DNA from: CBDEGU01 sp965238045
Lineage (GTDB): Bacteria > Acidobacteriota > Terriglobia > Bryobacterales > UBA6623
Direction: 5' to 3'
NCBI GenBank assembly: GCA_965238045.1
Contig: CBDEGU010000012.1
Location: 62,001 to 126,000 of the forward strand
Length of the DNA stretch: 64,000 nt
A model generated the notes under the pieces. The model ran no database searches. It was not told where the DNA came from and saw only the letters and a list, made by a program, of their open reading frames with translations. This document shows positions 36,325 through 44,653 of the stretch, in pieces; position 1 is the first letter of the stretch; each line of letters starts with the position of its first letter. The translations under genes were made by a program, and so were the position numbers.

Positions 36325-37842
36325 ATGGAATGTCTCTATTGCCACCAGAAGATTTCGCGGTTCTGGCTGTTTGGTAAGACCTCCAAGTTTTGCAAGAAGG
36401 CTCACGAGGAAGCTTACCGCAAAGAGACCCTCGATCGGCTGACTTTTGGCGAAGATGAAGATACGGAAGCCGGCGAGCCGGCTCCCCTACCGCTGAGCGC
36501 TCCGCGGCCTCAGAGCTCTGAGCCGGACTTCGATGCGCTGATCGCTGAGCGGACCAGCGAGCATCTCTCTTCTCCTCCTGCCTTGGATATCCCGTCCGCG
36601 CTGGACGCGCAAGAGTCGGCGCCGCTGTTTTCCGAGGATCCGGATCCATCGGCGGCCATTCTCATGCCTCCCGTCGGCGAGGCGCATGACGAGGCCGAAG
36701 GGCTCGATCCGAACCCCAGCCCAGACTTCGGCTTCTACGAGCAGCCTTCCGAGGATGCTCCCGCCGCGCCGCGTACTTTCCAGGAATCGCTAGGTTACGA
36801 AGAATCAATTCCTTCGCCCCCGTCGCCGGTGGATGATGAAAGTCCCGGTGACACCGTCGCGCTGTTCGACGAGCTGCAAAAAATGGCGATGGAAGCTGAG
36901 GAGGATGAGCCAGTCTCCGAGCGCGAGGCCCTGCTCGGTGCGCATCCGGCGAATGAGGATGAGGCGCCCCTGGCTGCCATGCCGGAATCGGCGGCCAAGC
37001 CGCTAGGCGGAGCGGAGTTCTCGGCCCAGCATGAAGCACTCGAGAGACTGTTGAGATCGGTCGAGGAACCCGAGCAAACCCAAGAGGCCCCCGGACAGGC
37101 CGAAGTCCCCATTCAGGCCGAACAGGGCGATTTCGGCGACTTGGATTTGTCACTGTTCACTGCAGGGGCCGGCTCGGAAGATGAACAGGCCGAGGTGCCT
37201 CCGCCCGCCATGGAGGCGCAATACCCCGAACCGCCGGTCGCGGATCGCAGTGACTTACTGGAGGACATCTTCCGGAAAGCCGAGTCGCCTCCGCTGCCGG
37301 TGGCTCCGGCGTCCGATGACCGCTACTCGTTCGACATGAGCGATGACCTGGTGGAACTGGCTTCCAGAGAGATAGCTAGCGGCAAGGGTGAGAAGATCGT
37401 AACTTTCCCGGGACCCGAGTCGTCGCCCGAGTCGTCCATGGCCGGCCGGCAAGACGAGCCCGAGCAGAAGCCGGCCGCCGAGACGCCCGCGGCCGGGGAA
37501 GACGAAGCAGCGGTCTCGCTGATGGACTTGGAGCCTTGCGCCGAATTTGCGCCCTTGGAATTGCTCGGCTCTGAAGGTCCCGGCCGGCATGGTGATGTGG
37601 CCAGCCTTGCTGGTCTGGCGGCTCCAGAGGGCCCCGGCGCAAAGATGTCTGAGTCAGTTGAGCTCCATCTTGATCCGGTCATGCCGGTAGGGCTCGCCGA
37701 TGAGTTCGCCGGCCGGAGTCAGGAACTCCGGGAGTGGTCCTTCGCCGATGAGTTGATCAGACACGACCCTGAAATGCAGGACTTGCCGGCTATGGTTGCC
37801 GAGGAGGTCAGGCTGGACACCGATCTGCGGCCGGTTGCCTGA
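36325..37842 (+). CDS. acidic low-complexity protein with N-terminal Cys/His motif
   Basis: A 505-residue protein of unknown family. The first ~35 residues (MECLYCHQKISRFWLFGKTS, then KFCKKAHEEAY) place C3, C6, C23 and H27 as a possible C-C-C-H zinc site of treble-clef/TRASH-like type. The remaining ~470 residues are strongly acidic and rich in Glu, Asp, Pro, Ala and Ser, with few hydrophobic stretches, so mostly disordered; scattered short repeats such as SEDPDP and PAAETPAAGEDEA occur. No signal peptide. The next gene downstream is a large TPR protein whose N-terminus is also acidic and disordered, so the two may act together. An adaptor or scaffold role is possible, but nothing is known. 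Confidence 0.6.
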   Translation: MECLYCHQKISRFWLFGKTSKFCKKAHEEAYRKETLDRLTFGEDEDTEAGEPAPLPLSAPRPQSSEPDFDALIAERTSEHLSSPPALDIPSALDAQESAPLFSEDPDPSAAILMPPVGEAHDEAEGLDPNPSPDFGFYEQPSEDAPAAPRTFQESLGYEESIPSPPSPVDDESPGDTVALFDELQKMAMEAEEDEPVSEREALLGAHPANEDEAPLAAMPESAAKPLGGAEFSAQHEALERLLRSVEEPEQTQEAPGQAEVPIQAEQGDFGDLDLSLFTAGAGSEDEQAEVPPPAMEAQYPEPPVADRSDLLEDIFRKAESPPLPVAPASDDRYSFDMSDDLVELASREIASGKGEKIVTFPGPESSPESSMAGRQDEPEQKPAAETPAAGEDEAAVSLMDLEPCAEFAPLELLGSEGPGRHGDVASLAGLAAPEGPGAKMSESVELHLDPVMPVGLADEFAGRSQELREWSFADELIRHDPEMQDLPAMVAEEVRLDTDLRPVA

Positions 37843-37978
37843 CGGCGCCGCGTAAGGGGAAAATCGGAACGCGCGCAACTTTCCCGAAGCTGGCTCGTTG
37901 TCGGCACGGTGGCGAAAAAGAGGGCAGTATCCAAGCAACCAAGGACGGGGTGATTGAGGTAAATCCCCTACAGCGGAT

Positions 37979-38006
37979 TTGCGGAGTGCAGAGTATAGTT
38001 TAGAAT
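37979..38006 (+). promoter_or_regulatory. candidate promoter for the large TPR gene
   Basis: TTGCGG at 37979-37984 and TAGAAT at 38001-38006 are separated by 16 bases. They lie 60 bases upstream of the start at 38066. Both hexamers are one or two bases from consensus. Confidence 0.45.
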
Positions 38007-38065
38007 GTGGAAGTGCCTCGTCCAGGAACCAAGGCCCTGATGACAATGAGCGAAGAGGTTGGAGT

Positions 38066-39916
38066 ATGAATATCTTAGGCGATATACGCATCCCAGGCCG
38101 TTCCCGGCGGGAATCTGAGACAGAGAGTCCATCAGCGGAAAAAGAGCCGCCGCCGCTCGAAGCATTGCTGGACGACGCCGATGAGGTACAAGACGAGCGA
38201 CCCGAAGCGGTGAACTCGAATCCTGTTCCCGCCCCACACCTTGTCGAGGATCTTGCGGAAATGTCACACCCGAACGAACCATCGGCTGACGAGGCAGTGA
38301 GCGCTGGCACCGAGTATTACGCCGCGGCGGTTCGGTATTACCTCAGAGGGCAGCTAGAACAAGCGCTCAAGGAGTTGCTGCGGGCCCGCGACGCGGGCGA
38401 AGACATGGCTGAGATCGCTACGGCCATGGCGCAGATTTACCTTGAAAGCAGGAATTACGACAAGGCGGCGGACGCCTACCAGGAACTGATTGAGATGGAC
38501 GCCGCCAACGGTTCCGCGCAGTTTAACCTGGGTCTGGCCCTGGAGGCCCTCGACCGCCACGAGGGAGCGCGCGATGCGTTCCGGGCGGCGGTCGCCAACG
38601 ACAAGGAACTCGTCGACGCCTATCTCGGGCTGGCCGGATCCTGTCTGAAGCTCAACGACCCCGAAGGCGCCCGCGAGGCTTACCTGGCCTATGTGGAGCT
38701 CGAACCCGACTCCTACACGGCGATCTTCGGCCTGGGCGTGGCTTCGCAGCTCAGCGGCGACTACGACGAAGCCATTCGCTACTACGGCAAGGCGCTAGAG
38801 CAGCGGCCGCAGTCCGAGGAAGTCTTTTCCAATCTCGCCAGCGTCTATACCAAGACCGAGCAGTACACCGAAGCGGCCGATTGCTTCCGCCAAATGCTCA
38901 AGGTGAAGCCTGATTCGGTCAAGGCCCTGGAGGGACTGGCGTTCTCGTGTTATCGCGAAGGATTCCACTCCACCGCGCGTACGCACTACCAGGAATTAAC
39001 CAAGCTGACTCCTAGCTCGTTCGAGAGCTGGTATAACCTCGGCCTGGTAAATCAGAAGATCGAAGCGTACGAGGAGGCCATCAGCGCCTTCAAGATGGCG
39101 GCCGGCATTCAGGGCGATTCGCTCGAAGCGCTGCTCAACCTGGCGTCGTGTTACCAGCAACTGGGCGACACCGAGGCCGCGAAAGAGTCCTTCGAAGAAG
39201 GCCTGCGTTGCGACGCAGACTCGCTCCCGGCGCTGCAGGGGCTCGCTGCTCTTCTGGAGGCGGACGGCCAGGCCGGCGCCGCCGTCGAATACTACTCCAA
39301 GATCGCCACGGTCACCGAGACGCCCGAGACGCTCTTCCGCGTCGCCGTGGCGCTGCAGAGGTCCGGGCAGTGGGAGAAAGCCGCGGCCGCTTACAAACAG
39401 TGCACGAATTTGAAACCTGACTGGCCCGAAGCTTGGCTGAACCACGGCGTCGTTTGTCTCAAACTCGAGCAGCCCGATCAGGCGGCGGCGGCCTTTTCCA
39501 AGGTGATCGCCATCGAACCCAATCACGCCGAGGCTCTCCTCGGACTGGCCGCGGTGCATGTGGGCGAGAAAAACCTCTCGGAAGCGCGGAAACTCTACGG
39601 CCAGATCGTCGCCATCAAGCAGGACTCTCCGGAGGTCTTCTTCAACGCCGGGCTGCTGGAGCAGAAAGCACGAAACGATGAGAAGGCGCTGGAGTATTAC
39701 TCGCGGGCCATTGAGGTGAATCCCGACTTTGCCGAGGCCCATCTCAATCTGGGCGCTGCTCTGCGGTCCCTGGGCCGGGAGTCCGAAGCCCTGGCAAGCT
39801 TCGAGAAAGCGATCGAACTCAAGCCACAACTGGCGAAAGGGTATTTTTCCCTCAAGCCCATGCGAATGGATCGCACCGGCTCGGGCAGCCCCGTGGCCAC
39901 GGTCGCCCAAGACTAG
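38066..39916 (+). CDS. large TPR-repeat protein
   Basis: A 616-residue protein with a disordered charged N-terminal ~60 residues, then about fourteen TPR units in a row (YYLRGQLEQALKELLRARDA, AAQIYLESRNYDKAADAYQE, SRAIEVNPDFAEAHLNLGAA and others). No signal peptide or membrane helix. The start at 38066 follows GAGGTTGGAG; upstream alternatives are not supported. It is presumably a cytoplasmic scaffold binding partner proteins. The acidic zinc-finger-like gene is upstream and a nucleotidyltransferase is downstream on the other strand, so no pathway can be assigned. Fold identity is secure, function unknown. Confidence 0.85.
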   Translation: MNILGDIRIPGRSRRESETESPSAEKEPPPLEALLDDADEVQDERPEAVNSNPVPAPHLVEDLAEMSHPNEPSADEAVSAGTEYYAAAVRYYLRGQLEQALKELLRARDAGEDMAEIATAMAQIYLESRNYDKAADAYQELIEMDAANGSAQFNLGLALEALDRHEGARDAFRAAVANDKELVDAYLGLAGSCLKLNDPEGAREAYLAYVELEPDSYTAIFGLGVASQLSGDYDEAIRYYGKALEQRPQSEEVFSNLASVYTKTEQYTEAADCFRQMLKVKPDSVKALEGLAFSCYREGFHSTARTHYQELTKLTPSSFESWYNLGLVNQKIEAYEEAISAFKMAAGIQGDSLEALLNLASCYQQLGDTEAAKESFEEGLRCDADSLPALQGLAALLEADGQAGAAVEYYSKIATVTETPETLFRVAVALQRSGQWEKAAAAYKQCTNLKPDWPEAWLNHGVVCLKLEQPDQAAAAFSKVIAIEPNHAEALLGLAAVHVGEKNLSEARKLYGQIVAIKQDSPEVFFNAGLLEQKARNDEKALEYYSRAIEVNPDFAEAHLNLGAALRSLGRESEALASFEKAIELKPQLAKGYFSLKPMRMDRTGSGSPVATVAQD

Positions 39917-40156
39917 CGGCCGGTGGCGGGGGTCGGGCTGCTATACATTCCTCTCGATCGAGCGTTGGTCGCGACTCCCGCCTGTGCGTATAGCCCGCTG
40001 TCTTCCCAGTATCCCCGCGCTTGAGTACCCCGTGCTTGAGTACCCTGCGCCTGACTGCCCGCGCGGGGCCATCCTGGACGAGCCGGACGCCGCCACTCCG
40101 CCACTCGCGTTTCCCCCGTGCCCGGAGCCTCGTGCCTGGAAACCCATATGTGGAAG

Positions 40157-40906
40157 TCATCTCTCGGACCGCCGCCTATCGGACAGATCGCTTTCCGCGG
40201 CCGCCAGATCGCCGGGCCGTCCTACATCCCGCCAATATCCTTCGATCGGGGCCCAGCGAATCACTGCCCCCGAGGCCAGCATCTGGTGAATGGCGCTGGT
40301 CAGTTCGTATTCACCGCGCGGGGAGAGAGGCGTTTTCGCTAGTTCGCCGAAAATCGCCGGCCCGAAGCAGTTGATGCCCGCATTGATCCAGTTTGTGCTC
40401 GATGAGCCCGGCGGCGGCTTTTCGATGATCTTGATGATGCGGTCCCCCTCGACGTAGACGGCGGCCCCCTGGCAGGGGTCCTCGACTTGCTTCAGCGCCA
40501 GTACGGCGTCCGCGCCGTCTTTGAGAGAGCACAGCGAGCGGTAAGTCTCCGGAGGCGCCAGAATATCCCCGAAGGTCATCAGGACCGGCTCACCACCGGC
40601 GAAGTCCCGCCCCAGCAGCGCGGCGCTGCCGGTGCCGTCTTGCTGCTCCTGTACGCGGTAGGAAAGCCGGGAGCTGCGGCGCGGGTGCGCCGCGAAGTAA
40701 TTGCGCACGATCTCCTGCTTGTAGCCAACGACCAAGAGAATATCCTTGATGGGCACTTTCTCAACGCTATCGAGAACATGGGCCAGCATGGGCTGGTCCC
40801 CGACCATCACCATGGGCTTGGGACGCTCGTCGGTCAGATGCCTCATGCGCGCGCCCCGGCCAGCCGCCAGGATCACCGCCTTGGACACGTGCATGGATGC
40901 CGTCAT
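40157..40906 (-). CDS. sugar-1-phosphate nucleotidyltransferase-like protein
   Basis: A 249-residue Rossmann protein with the pyrophosphorylase signature VILAAGRGARMRHLTDERPK at about residues 10-29. QDGTGSAALLGRDF and LMTFGDILAP give the nucleotide and metal sites, followed by IEKPPPGSSSTNWINAGINC and GYWRDVGRPGDL (D-x-G substrate loop). It matches the N-terminal domain of GlmU/RmlA/GalU-type enzymes, without an acyltransferase domain. It would make an NDP-sugar for polysaccharide synthesis; the sugar is unknown. It lies apart from the polysaccharide locus. A start at 40894 (MHVSKAV) is equally possible. Confidence 0.8.
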   Translation of the reverse strand: MTASMHVSKAVILAAGRGARMRHLTDERPKPMVMVGDQPMLAHVLDSVEKVPIKDILLVVGYKQEIVRNYFAAHPRRSSRLSYRVQEQQDGTGSAALLGRDFAGGEPVLMTFGDILAPPETYRSLCSLKDGADAVLALKQVEDPCQGAAVYVEGDRIIKIIEKPPPGSSSTNWINAGINCFGPAIFGELAKTPLSPRGEYELTSAIHQMLASGAVIRWAPIEGYWRDVGRPGDLAAAESDLSDRRRSER

Positions 40907-41016
40907 GGGGTCATCGCGGAGGAACCGGTCAACGGGAACAAACCGGCGCCGCTTCCAACACCTGCGATGGTTTCGATGCAGAGGGTTCCGTCCCCGCCCG
41001 CGGCGGGCGGGGAAAG

Positions 41017-41484
41017 CTAGTTGATCGCCGGATCGTTCTCGCTCGCCGGCTCGTTGCCGTAGTGATTGCGAATGACATTCGTATGATCGCTATAGAAAGA
41101 CCGCGCCCCGGTGACATTGTAGGTCTGCGGATCGGCGTTAATAGTGTAGCCCCCCGGCGTGCCAACCATGGTAAAGACATAGCCGGATTTGATGCCCGCC
41201 GCCAAATCGTCTGGAATCAGGTCGCCCGCGGCGGGTGTCGGACCGCCATTGCCAGGTGGCGGCCCCAACTCGGCGAGAGAAGAGGCAAAGCGCTGGTAGG
41301 TGGAGAAGTACTGTACCTGCGCCGTATTGATGGTGTGCAGGGTGCGGATCGACGCCATTTCGAAGGCCGCCATCCGCGCCGAGGTGAGCTTGGGGATCGC
41401 GATCGCCGCGATGATCAAGATGATCGCGATTACGATCAGAAGCTCGATGAGTGAGAAACCGTTCCTGCTTCGTCTGGAGCGCAT
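41017..41484 (-). CDS. type IV pilin-like (class III signal peptide) protein
   Basis: A 155-residue protein with the prepilin cleavage motif G9/F10 (RRSRNGFSLIELLIVIAIIL) and Glu at mature position 5, followed by a 20-residue hydrophobic alpha-1 helix. The C-terminal half (YFSTYQRFASSLAELGPPPG, GGYTINADPQ) resembles acidobacterial major-pilin/type II pseudopilin heads. It should be processed by a PilD-type peptidase, absent from this window. The minus-strand gene is alone and shares its region with the ffh promoter. Confidence 0.85.
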   Translation of the reverse strand: MRSRRSRNGFSLIELLIVIAIILIIAAIAIPKLTSARMAAFEMASIRTLHTINTAQVQYFSTYQRFASSLAELGPPPGNGGPTPAAGDLIPDDLAAGIKSGYVFTMVGTPGGYTINADPQTYNVTGARSFYSDHTNVIRNHYGNEPASENDPAIN

Positions 41485-41637
41485 AAGCCCTGGCGTCCTC
41501 CGTCTTCTATTGTAAACAGACGATCGAGCGCCTAGGAACGTTCAAGAGAATCTCGAATAATTTTTCAGCCAGCCCGGTCCCAGCGGTCCCTGGAAGCATC
41601 GCCGGAAACATCGCCAAAAACCTCCCCAAAACATCGT

Positions 41638-41667
41638 TTGACGCGTTTCTCGGCCCGCGCTTACAAT
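41638..41667 (+). promoter_or_regulatory. sigma-70-type promoter of ffh
   Basis: TTGACG at 41638-41643 and TACAAT at 41662-41667 are separated by 18 bases, with transcription expected at about 41674. The ffh start is at 41733. This is a near-consensus promoter and probably drives the following ribosomal block. Confidence 0.7.
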
Positions 41668-41732
41668 AACAAGAGGAGTGCGGGGCGCCGCTGCCGCGGC
41701 CCCCTCCCACCGATTCGGTCTTTTTGACCCTT

Positions 41733-43091
41733 ATGTTCGACAATCTACAGGAGAAGCTCCAGCGCGTTTTCAAGAACTTGCGCGGTGAAGGCAAGCTGAC
41801 GGAGCGAAATATTCAGGATGCGCTGAAGGAAATCCGCCTGGCGCTCCTGGAGGCCGATGTTCACTTCCAAGTCGTCAAGGAACTCATCGAAGCCGTTCGA
41901 GAGAAGGCGCTGGGCCAGGAAGTACTGACGTCGTTTTCGCCTACCGAGCAGCTTGTCCAGATCGTTCGTGACGAGTTGATCCGCGTTCTAGGGTCGGTGA
42001 AATCCAGGCTGCGGTTTTCCAGCGATCCTCCGTCGGTCTTCCTGCTCGTGGGTTTGCAGGGCTCGGGAAAAACGACCTCGACCGCCAAGCTGGCACGCTG
42101 GCTCTCAAAGAACGGACACCGGCCCTTGGTCGTGTCGGTGGATGTTTATCGTCCGGCGGCCCGCGAGCAGCTCAAGGTTCTGGCTAGGCAGATTCAGTTG
42201 CCGGTCTACGAAGGCCGGGACGGCGAAGAGAAGCCGATCGAGCTAGCTACCGGAGCGCTCCGGGAAACGACGCAATCGGGTTGTGACGTGGTGCTCGTCG
42301 ATACGGCGGGGCGTTTGCATATCGACGACGAGCTGATGGCCGAGCTCGAGCAGTTGCGTGACCGGTTGCATCCCAGCGAGACGCTGTTCGTCGCCGACGC
42401 GATGACCGGGCAGGACGCGGTGAAGTCCGCCGCCCAGTTTCATCAGCGCCTGGGCGTGAGCGGAGTGATCTTGACCAAGATGGATGGCGACGCGCGAGGC
42501 GGCGCCGCTTTGTCGATTCGCCACATCACCGGCCAGGCTCTGAAATTCATCGGCATGGGCGAGAAGCCCGATGCCCTTGAGGTGTTTCACCCCGACCGTA
42601 TCGTGTCGCGCATTATGGGCATGGGCGACGTGCTGTCGCTGATCGAGAAGGTCGAAGAGACCATCGATCAGAAGCAGGCGATGGAGATGCGGCGGCGCAT
42701 GCTCTCGAATGAGTTTTCGCTGGACGATTTTCGCGAGCAGCTTCGGCAGCTCAAGAAAATGGGGCCGCTGGAATCGATTCTCGGGATGCTTCCCCAGATG
42801 GGACCGCTCCAGCAGCTCAAGGACGTTAAAGTGGACCCCAAGGATTTATCACGCGTTGAAGCCATTATCGGTTCGATGACCGCGCGAGAGAGAAGAAATC
42901 ACGAAATCCTTAACGGCAGCCGCCGGCGGCGCATCGCCCGCGGCAGCGGAACGACCGTGCAAGAAGTGAATCAATTAGTCCGGCAATACCGGCAGACACG
43001 GCGGATGATGCGCTCCCTGACCGGCGGCAAGAAAAGAAAACGCGGGGGCGGACTGGGGAGTATGAATCTCCAGTCGCTGCTCAGGCAGTAA
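41733..43091 (+). CDS. ffh: signal recognition particle protein Ffh
   Basis: A 452-residue protein with an N-domain helical bundle, then the SRP GTPase: GLQGSGKTTSTAKLARWL (G1), DVYRPAAREQL (G2), DTAGRLHID (G3), LTKMDGDARGGAAL (G4). The Met-rich M domain has LRQLKKMGPLESILGMLPQM and the C-terminal SGTTVQEVNQLVRQYRQTRR. It binds SRP RNA and signal peptides to target membrane proteins. The start at 41733 (MFDNLQEKL) fits the family; a TTG at 41724 is also open. It leads the ffh-rpsP-rimM-trmD-rplS block, conserved in many bacteria. Confidence 0.95.
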   Translation: MFDNLQEKLQRVFKNLRGEGKLTERNIQDALKEIRLALLEADVHFQVVKELIEAVREKALGQEVLTSFSPTEQLVQIVRDELIRVLGSVKSRLRFSSDPPSVFLLVGLQGSGKTTSTAKLARWLSKNGHRPLVVSVDVYRPAAREQLKVLARQIQLPVYEGRDGEEKPIELATGALRETTQSGCDVVLVDTAGRLHIDDELMAELEQLRDRLHPSETLFVADAMTGQDAVKSAAQFHQRLGVSGVILTKMDGDARGGAALSIRHITGQALKFIGMGEKPDALEVFHPDRIVSRIMGMGDVLSLIEKVEETIDQKQAMEMRRRMLSNEFSLDDFREQLRQLKKMGPLESILGMLPQMGPLQQLKDVKVDPKDLSRVEAIIGSMTARERRNHEILNGSRRRRIARGSGTTVQEVNQLVRQYRQTRRMMRSLTGGKKRKRGGGLGSMNLQSLLRQ

Positions 43092-43143
43092 GCCGGGTGA
43101 TGTGCGCCCGCGGAACAGAAATACTCATTTCGATGGAGGAAGT

Positions 43144-43734
43144 ATGTTAGCGATTCGCTTGGCCCGAGTTGGCGCCAAGAAACAACCCTCGTTTCGGGTA
43201 GTGGTGATTGAGAAGAGCCGCGCCAGAAACGGCAGAAATATCGAGATCGTCGGCCACTACAACCCGACGAAAGATCCCATTGTCTTGTCACTGAACAATG
43301 AGCGGATCGAGCACTGGATGTCGCATGGCGCGCAGCCGTCCGACACCGTGCGGCGTTTGCTCGCCTACAAGCAGGACGGCAAACCCATGGTGACGACCGA
43401 TCCCAAGAACCTCCCGCTCGCGGCCCCGGAGAAGGCCCCGGAGAAGTCCGCCGCGCCTCGGAAGAAGGCCGCTGCCACGGCCCCGGAGAAGTCCACTGTG
43501 GCGGTCTCGCCCGAGCCGGAAACCGCCGCCGAGCCCGAGGCTGAGACTGCCGCCAAGCCCGAGGCTGAGACTGCCGCCAAGCCCGAAGCTGAAACCGGCG
43601 CCGAGCCCGAGCCGGAAACCGCCGCGAAGCCCGAAGCTGAAACTGCCGCCGAGCCCGAGCCGGAAACCGCCGCGAAACCCGAGGCTGAAACCGCCGCCGA
43701 GCCCGAGGCTGCCTCGGACGTGGCGACCGAATAG
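43144..43734 (+). CDS. rpsP: ribosomal protein S16 with long repetitive C-terminal tail
   Basis: The first ~85 residues are a normal bS16 (LAIRLARVGAKKQPSFRVVV, GHYNPTKDP, WMSHGAQPSDTVRRLL). The gene then continues for about 110 residues of Ala/Pro/Glu/Lys-rich tail: a Lys/Ala part, then tandem octapeptides of the form PE(A/P)ET(A/G)A(K/E). Typical bS16 has about 80-100 residues, so the tail doubles it. The start at 43144 follows GGAGGAAGT. The tail is likely disordered, exposed at the ribosome's back, and of unknown role. Confidence 0.95.
   Translation: MLAIRLARVGAKKQPSFRVVVIEKSRARNGRNIEIVGHYNPTKDPIVLSLNNERIEHWMSHGAQPSDTVRRLLAYKQDGKPMVTTDPKNLPLAAPEKAPEKSAAPRKKAAATAPEKSTVAVSPEPETAAEPEAETAAKPEAETAAKPEAETGAEPEPETAAKPEAETAAEPEPETAAKPEAETAAEPEAASDVATE
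43510..43701 (+). repeat. 24-bp tandem repeat (8 imperfect copies) in the rpsP tail
   Basis: Eight consecutive 24-base units encode the octapeptide PE(A/P)ET(A/G)A(K/E), with Lys and Glu at the last position in different units. Copies differ mainly at third bases and at that last codon, so the array has drifted but is still clear. Such arrays can change copy number by slippage without changing frame. Confidence 0.85.
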
Positions 43735-43741
43735 GGCCTTG

Positions 43742-43747
43742 ATATAA
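43742..43747 (+). promoter_or_regulatory. candidate -10 (TATAAT) upstream of khpA
   Basis: TATAAT occurs just after the rpsP stop and 115 bases before khpA. No good -35 lies 16-18 bases upstream (the region is GGACGTGGC-like), so it may be a weak internal promoter or chance. Confidence 0.3.
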
Positions 43748-43862
43748 TCGAAACAGCGGTTTCCGGACCGGCGCGCCCGCTCTGAGCGGACCTTGAACCA
43801 TCGGCTGATTACCGGTCGGGTCCTTGGGCCGATGTCGCCGCCGCGGTTGGGGGAGGGTCGGC

Positions 43863-44114
43863 GTGGAAGATTCTACGGATCCCATCGTACATCTAGTCGA
43901 GTTGATTGCGCGGGCTCTGGTGGACGAACCCGGCGAAGTCTCGGTGCGCTCGATCGAAGGAGAACAGGTGCGGGTTCTTGAGTTGCGGGTGGCGATGGCC
44001 GACATTGGCAAGATTATCGGGAAAAAAGGCCGCACGGCGAAATCGATCCGGGTGCTGCTCGCCGCCGCCGGCGTGAAGCTGAAGATGCGTTATATGCTGG
44101 AAATTCTGGAATAG
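43863..44114 (+). CDS. khpA: KH-domain RNA-binding protein KhpA
   Basis: An 83-residue protein starting at a GTG (VEDSTDPIVHLVELIARALV) with the KH motif IGKIIGKKGRTAKSIRVLL, giving the GxxG loop. GGGAGGG at 43851-43857 supports this start; a longer frame from 43824 is Arg/Gly-rich and unlikely. KhpA binds RNA, often with KhpB, affecting division and translation in Gram-positives. It sits between rpsP and rimM, the usual place for this gene. It ends 13 bases before rimM. Confidence 0.9.
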   Translation: MEDSTDPIVHLVELIARALVDEPGEVSVRSIEGEQVRVLELRVAMADIGKIIGKKGRTAKSIRVLLAAAGVKLKMRYMLEILE

Positions 44115-44127
44115 CGGAGGCACACCG

Positions 44128-44652
44128 ATCCGCGGCCCCTACGTCACCATTGCCCAACTGATCCGAACGCGCGGAAATCAGGGCGAACTCGTCGCCGACG
44201 ATCTCAGCGACAGGCCCCAGCGCTGGGAACCGGGACGGAACTACGAGCTCGAGGGGCCCGGCGGCGACGGGCGCCAGGCGGTGCTTGACCGCGTCTGGCG
44301 CCACAAGGGCCGGCTGATACTAAAGTTTCAAGGAGTGGACTCGATCTCCGATGGCGAGCGATTGCGGGGATGGAAGGTTCGGATACCGCGGGAGGAACTG
44401 GGCGAACCGGCCAAGGGAGAGTATTATCTTGCGGATCTGGAAGGCTGCTCGGTCATCGATAGCGAATCCGGGCGCCTCATTGGCATCGTGACCGATCTTC
44501 TCGAATCGGCTGGCTTGCCGCTGCTGCGGGTGGACTCGCGGGGCAGGGAAGTCTTGATCCCGTTCAACGCGGCGATCTGCGCCGAGGTGCGAGTCGAGAA
44601 GAAGGAAATCCGGGTGAAACTTCCCGAGGGGCTTGAGGAACTTAATCAGTGA
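44128..44652 (+). CDS. rimM: 16S rRNA processing protein RimM, apparent ATC start
   Basis: The 174-residue protein matches RimM: GPYVTIAQLIRTRGNQGELV at the N-terminus (the G-x-x-G-x-x-G-x-(L/V) region), a beta barrel, and the PRC-barrel C-terminus (KGEYYLADLEGCSVIDSESG, LLIPFNAAICAEVRV-like). No ATG, GTG or TTG lies between an upstream in-frame stop at 44080-44082 and the conserved N-terminus. The codon at 44128 is ATC, preceded by GGAGG at 44116-44120 with a 7-base gap. A later GTG at 44281 would delete the first 51 conserved residues. So initiation at ATC, or a base error in ATG, is inferred. It follows khpA and precedes trmD. Confidence 0.85.
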   Translation: MRGPYVTIAQLIRTRGNQGELVADDLSDRPQRWEPGRNYELEGPGGDGRQAVLDRVWRHKGRLILKFQGVDSISDGERLRGWKVRIPREELGEPAKGEYYLADLEGCSVIDSESGRLIGIVTDLLESAGLPLLRVDSRGREVLIPFNAAICAEVRVEKKEIRVKLPEGLEELNQ

Positions 44653-44653
44653 G

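Noticed and set aside
40015..40060. short tandem repeat GAGTACC(C)...CTT after the large TPR gene
   Set aside because: Only two or three imperfect 15-base units; not a CRISPR array and no gene or function seen.
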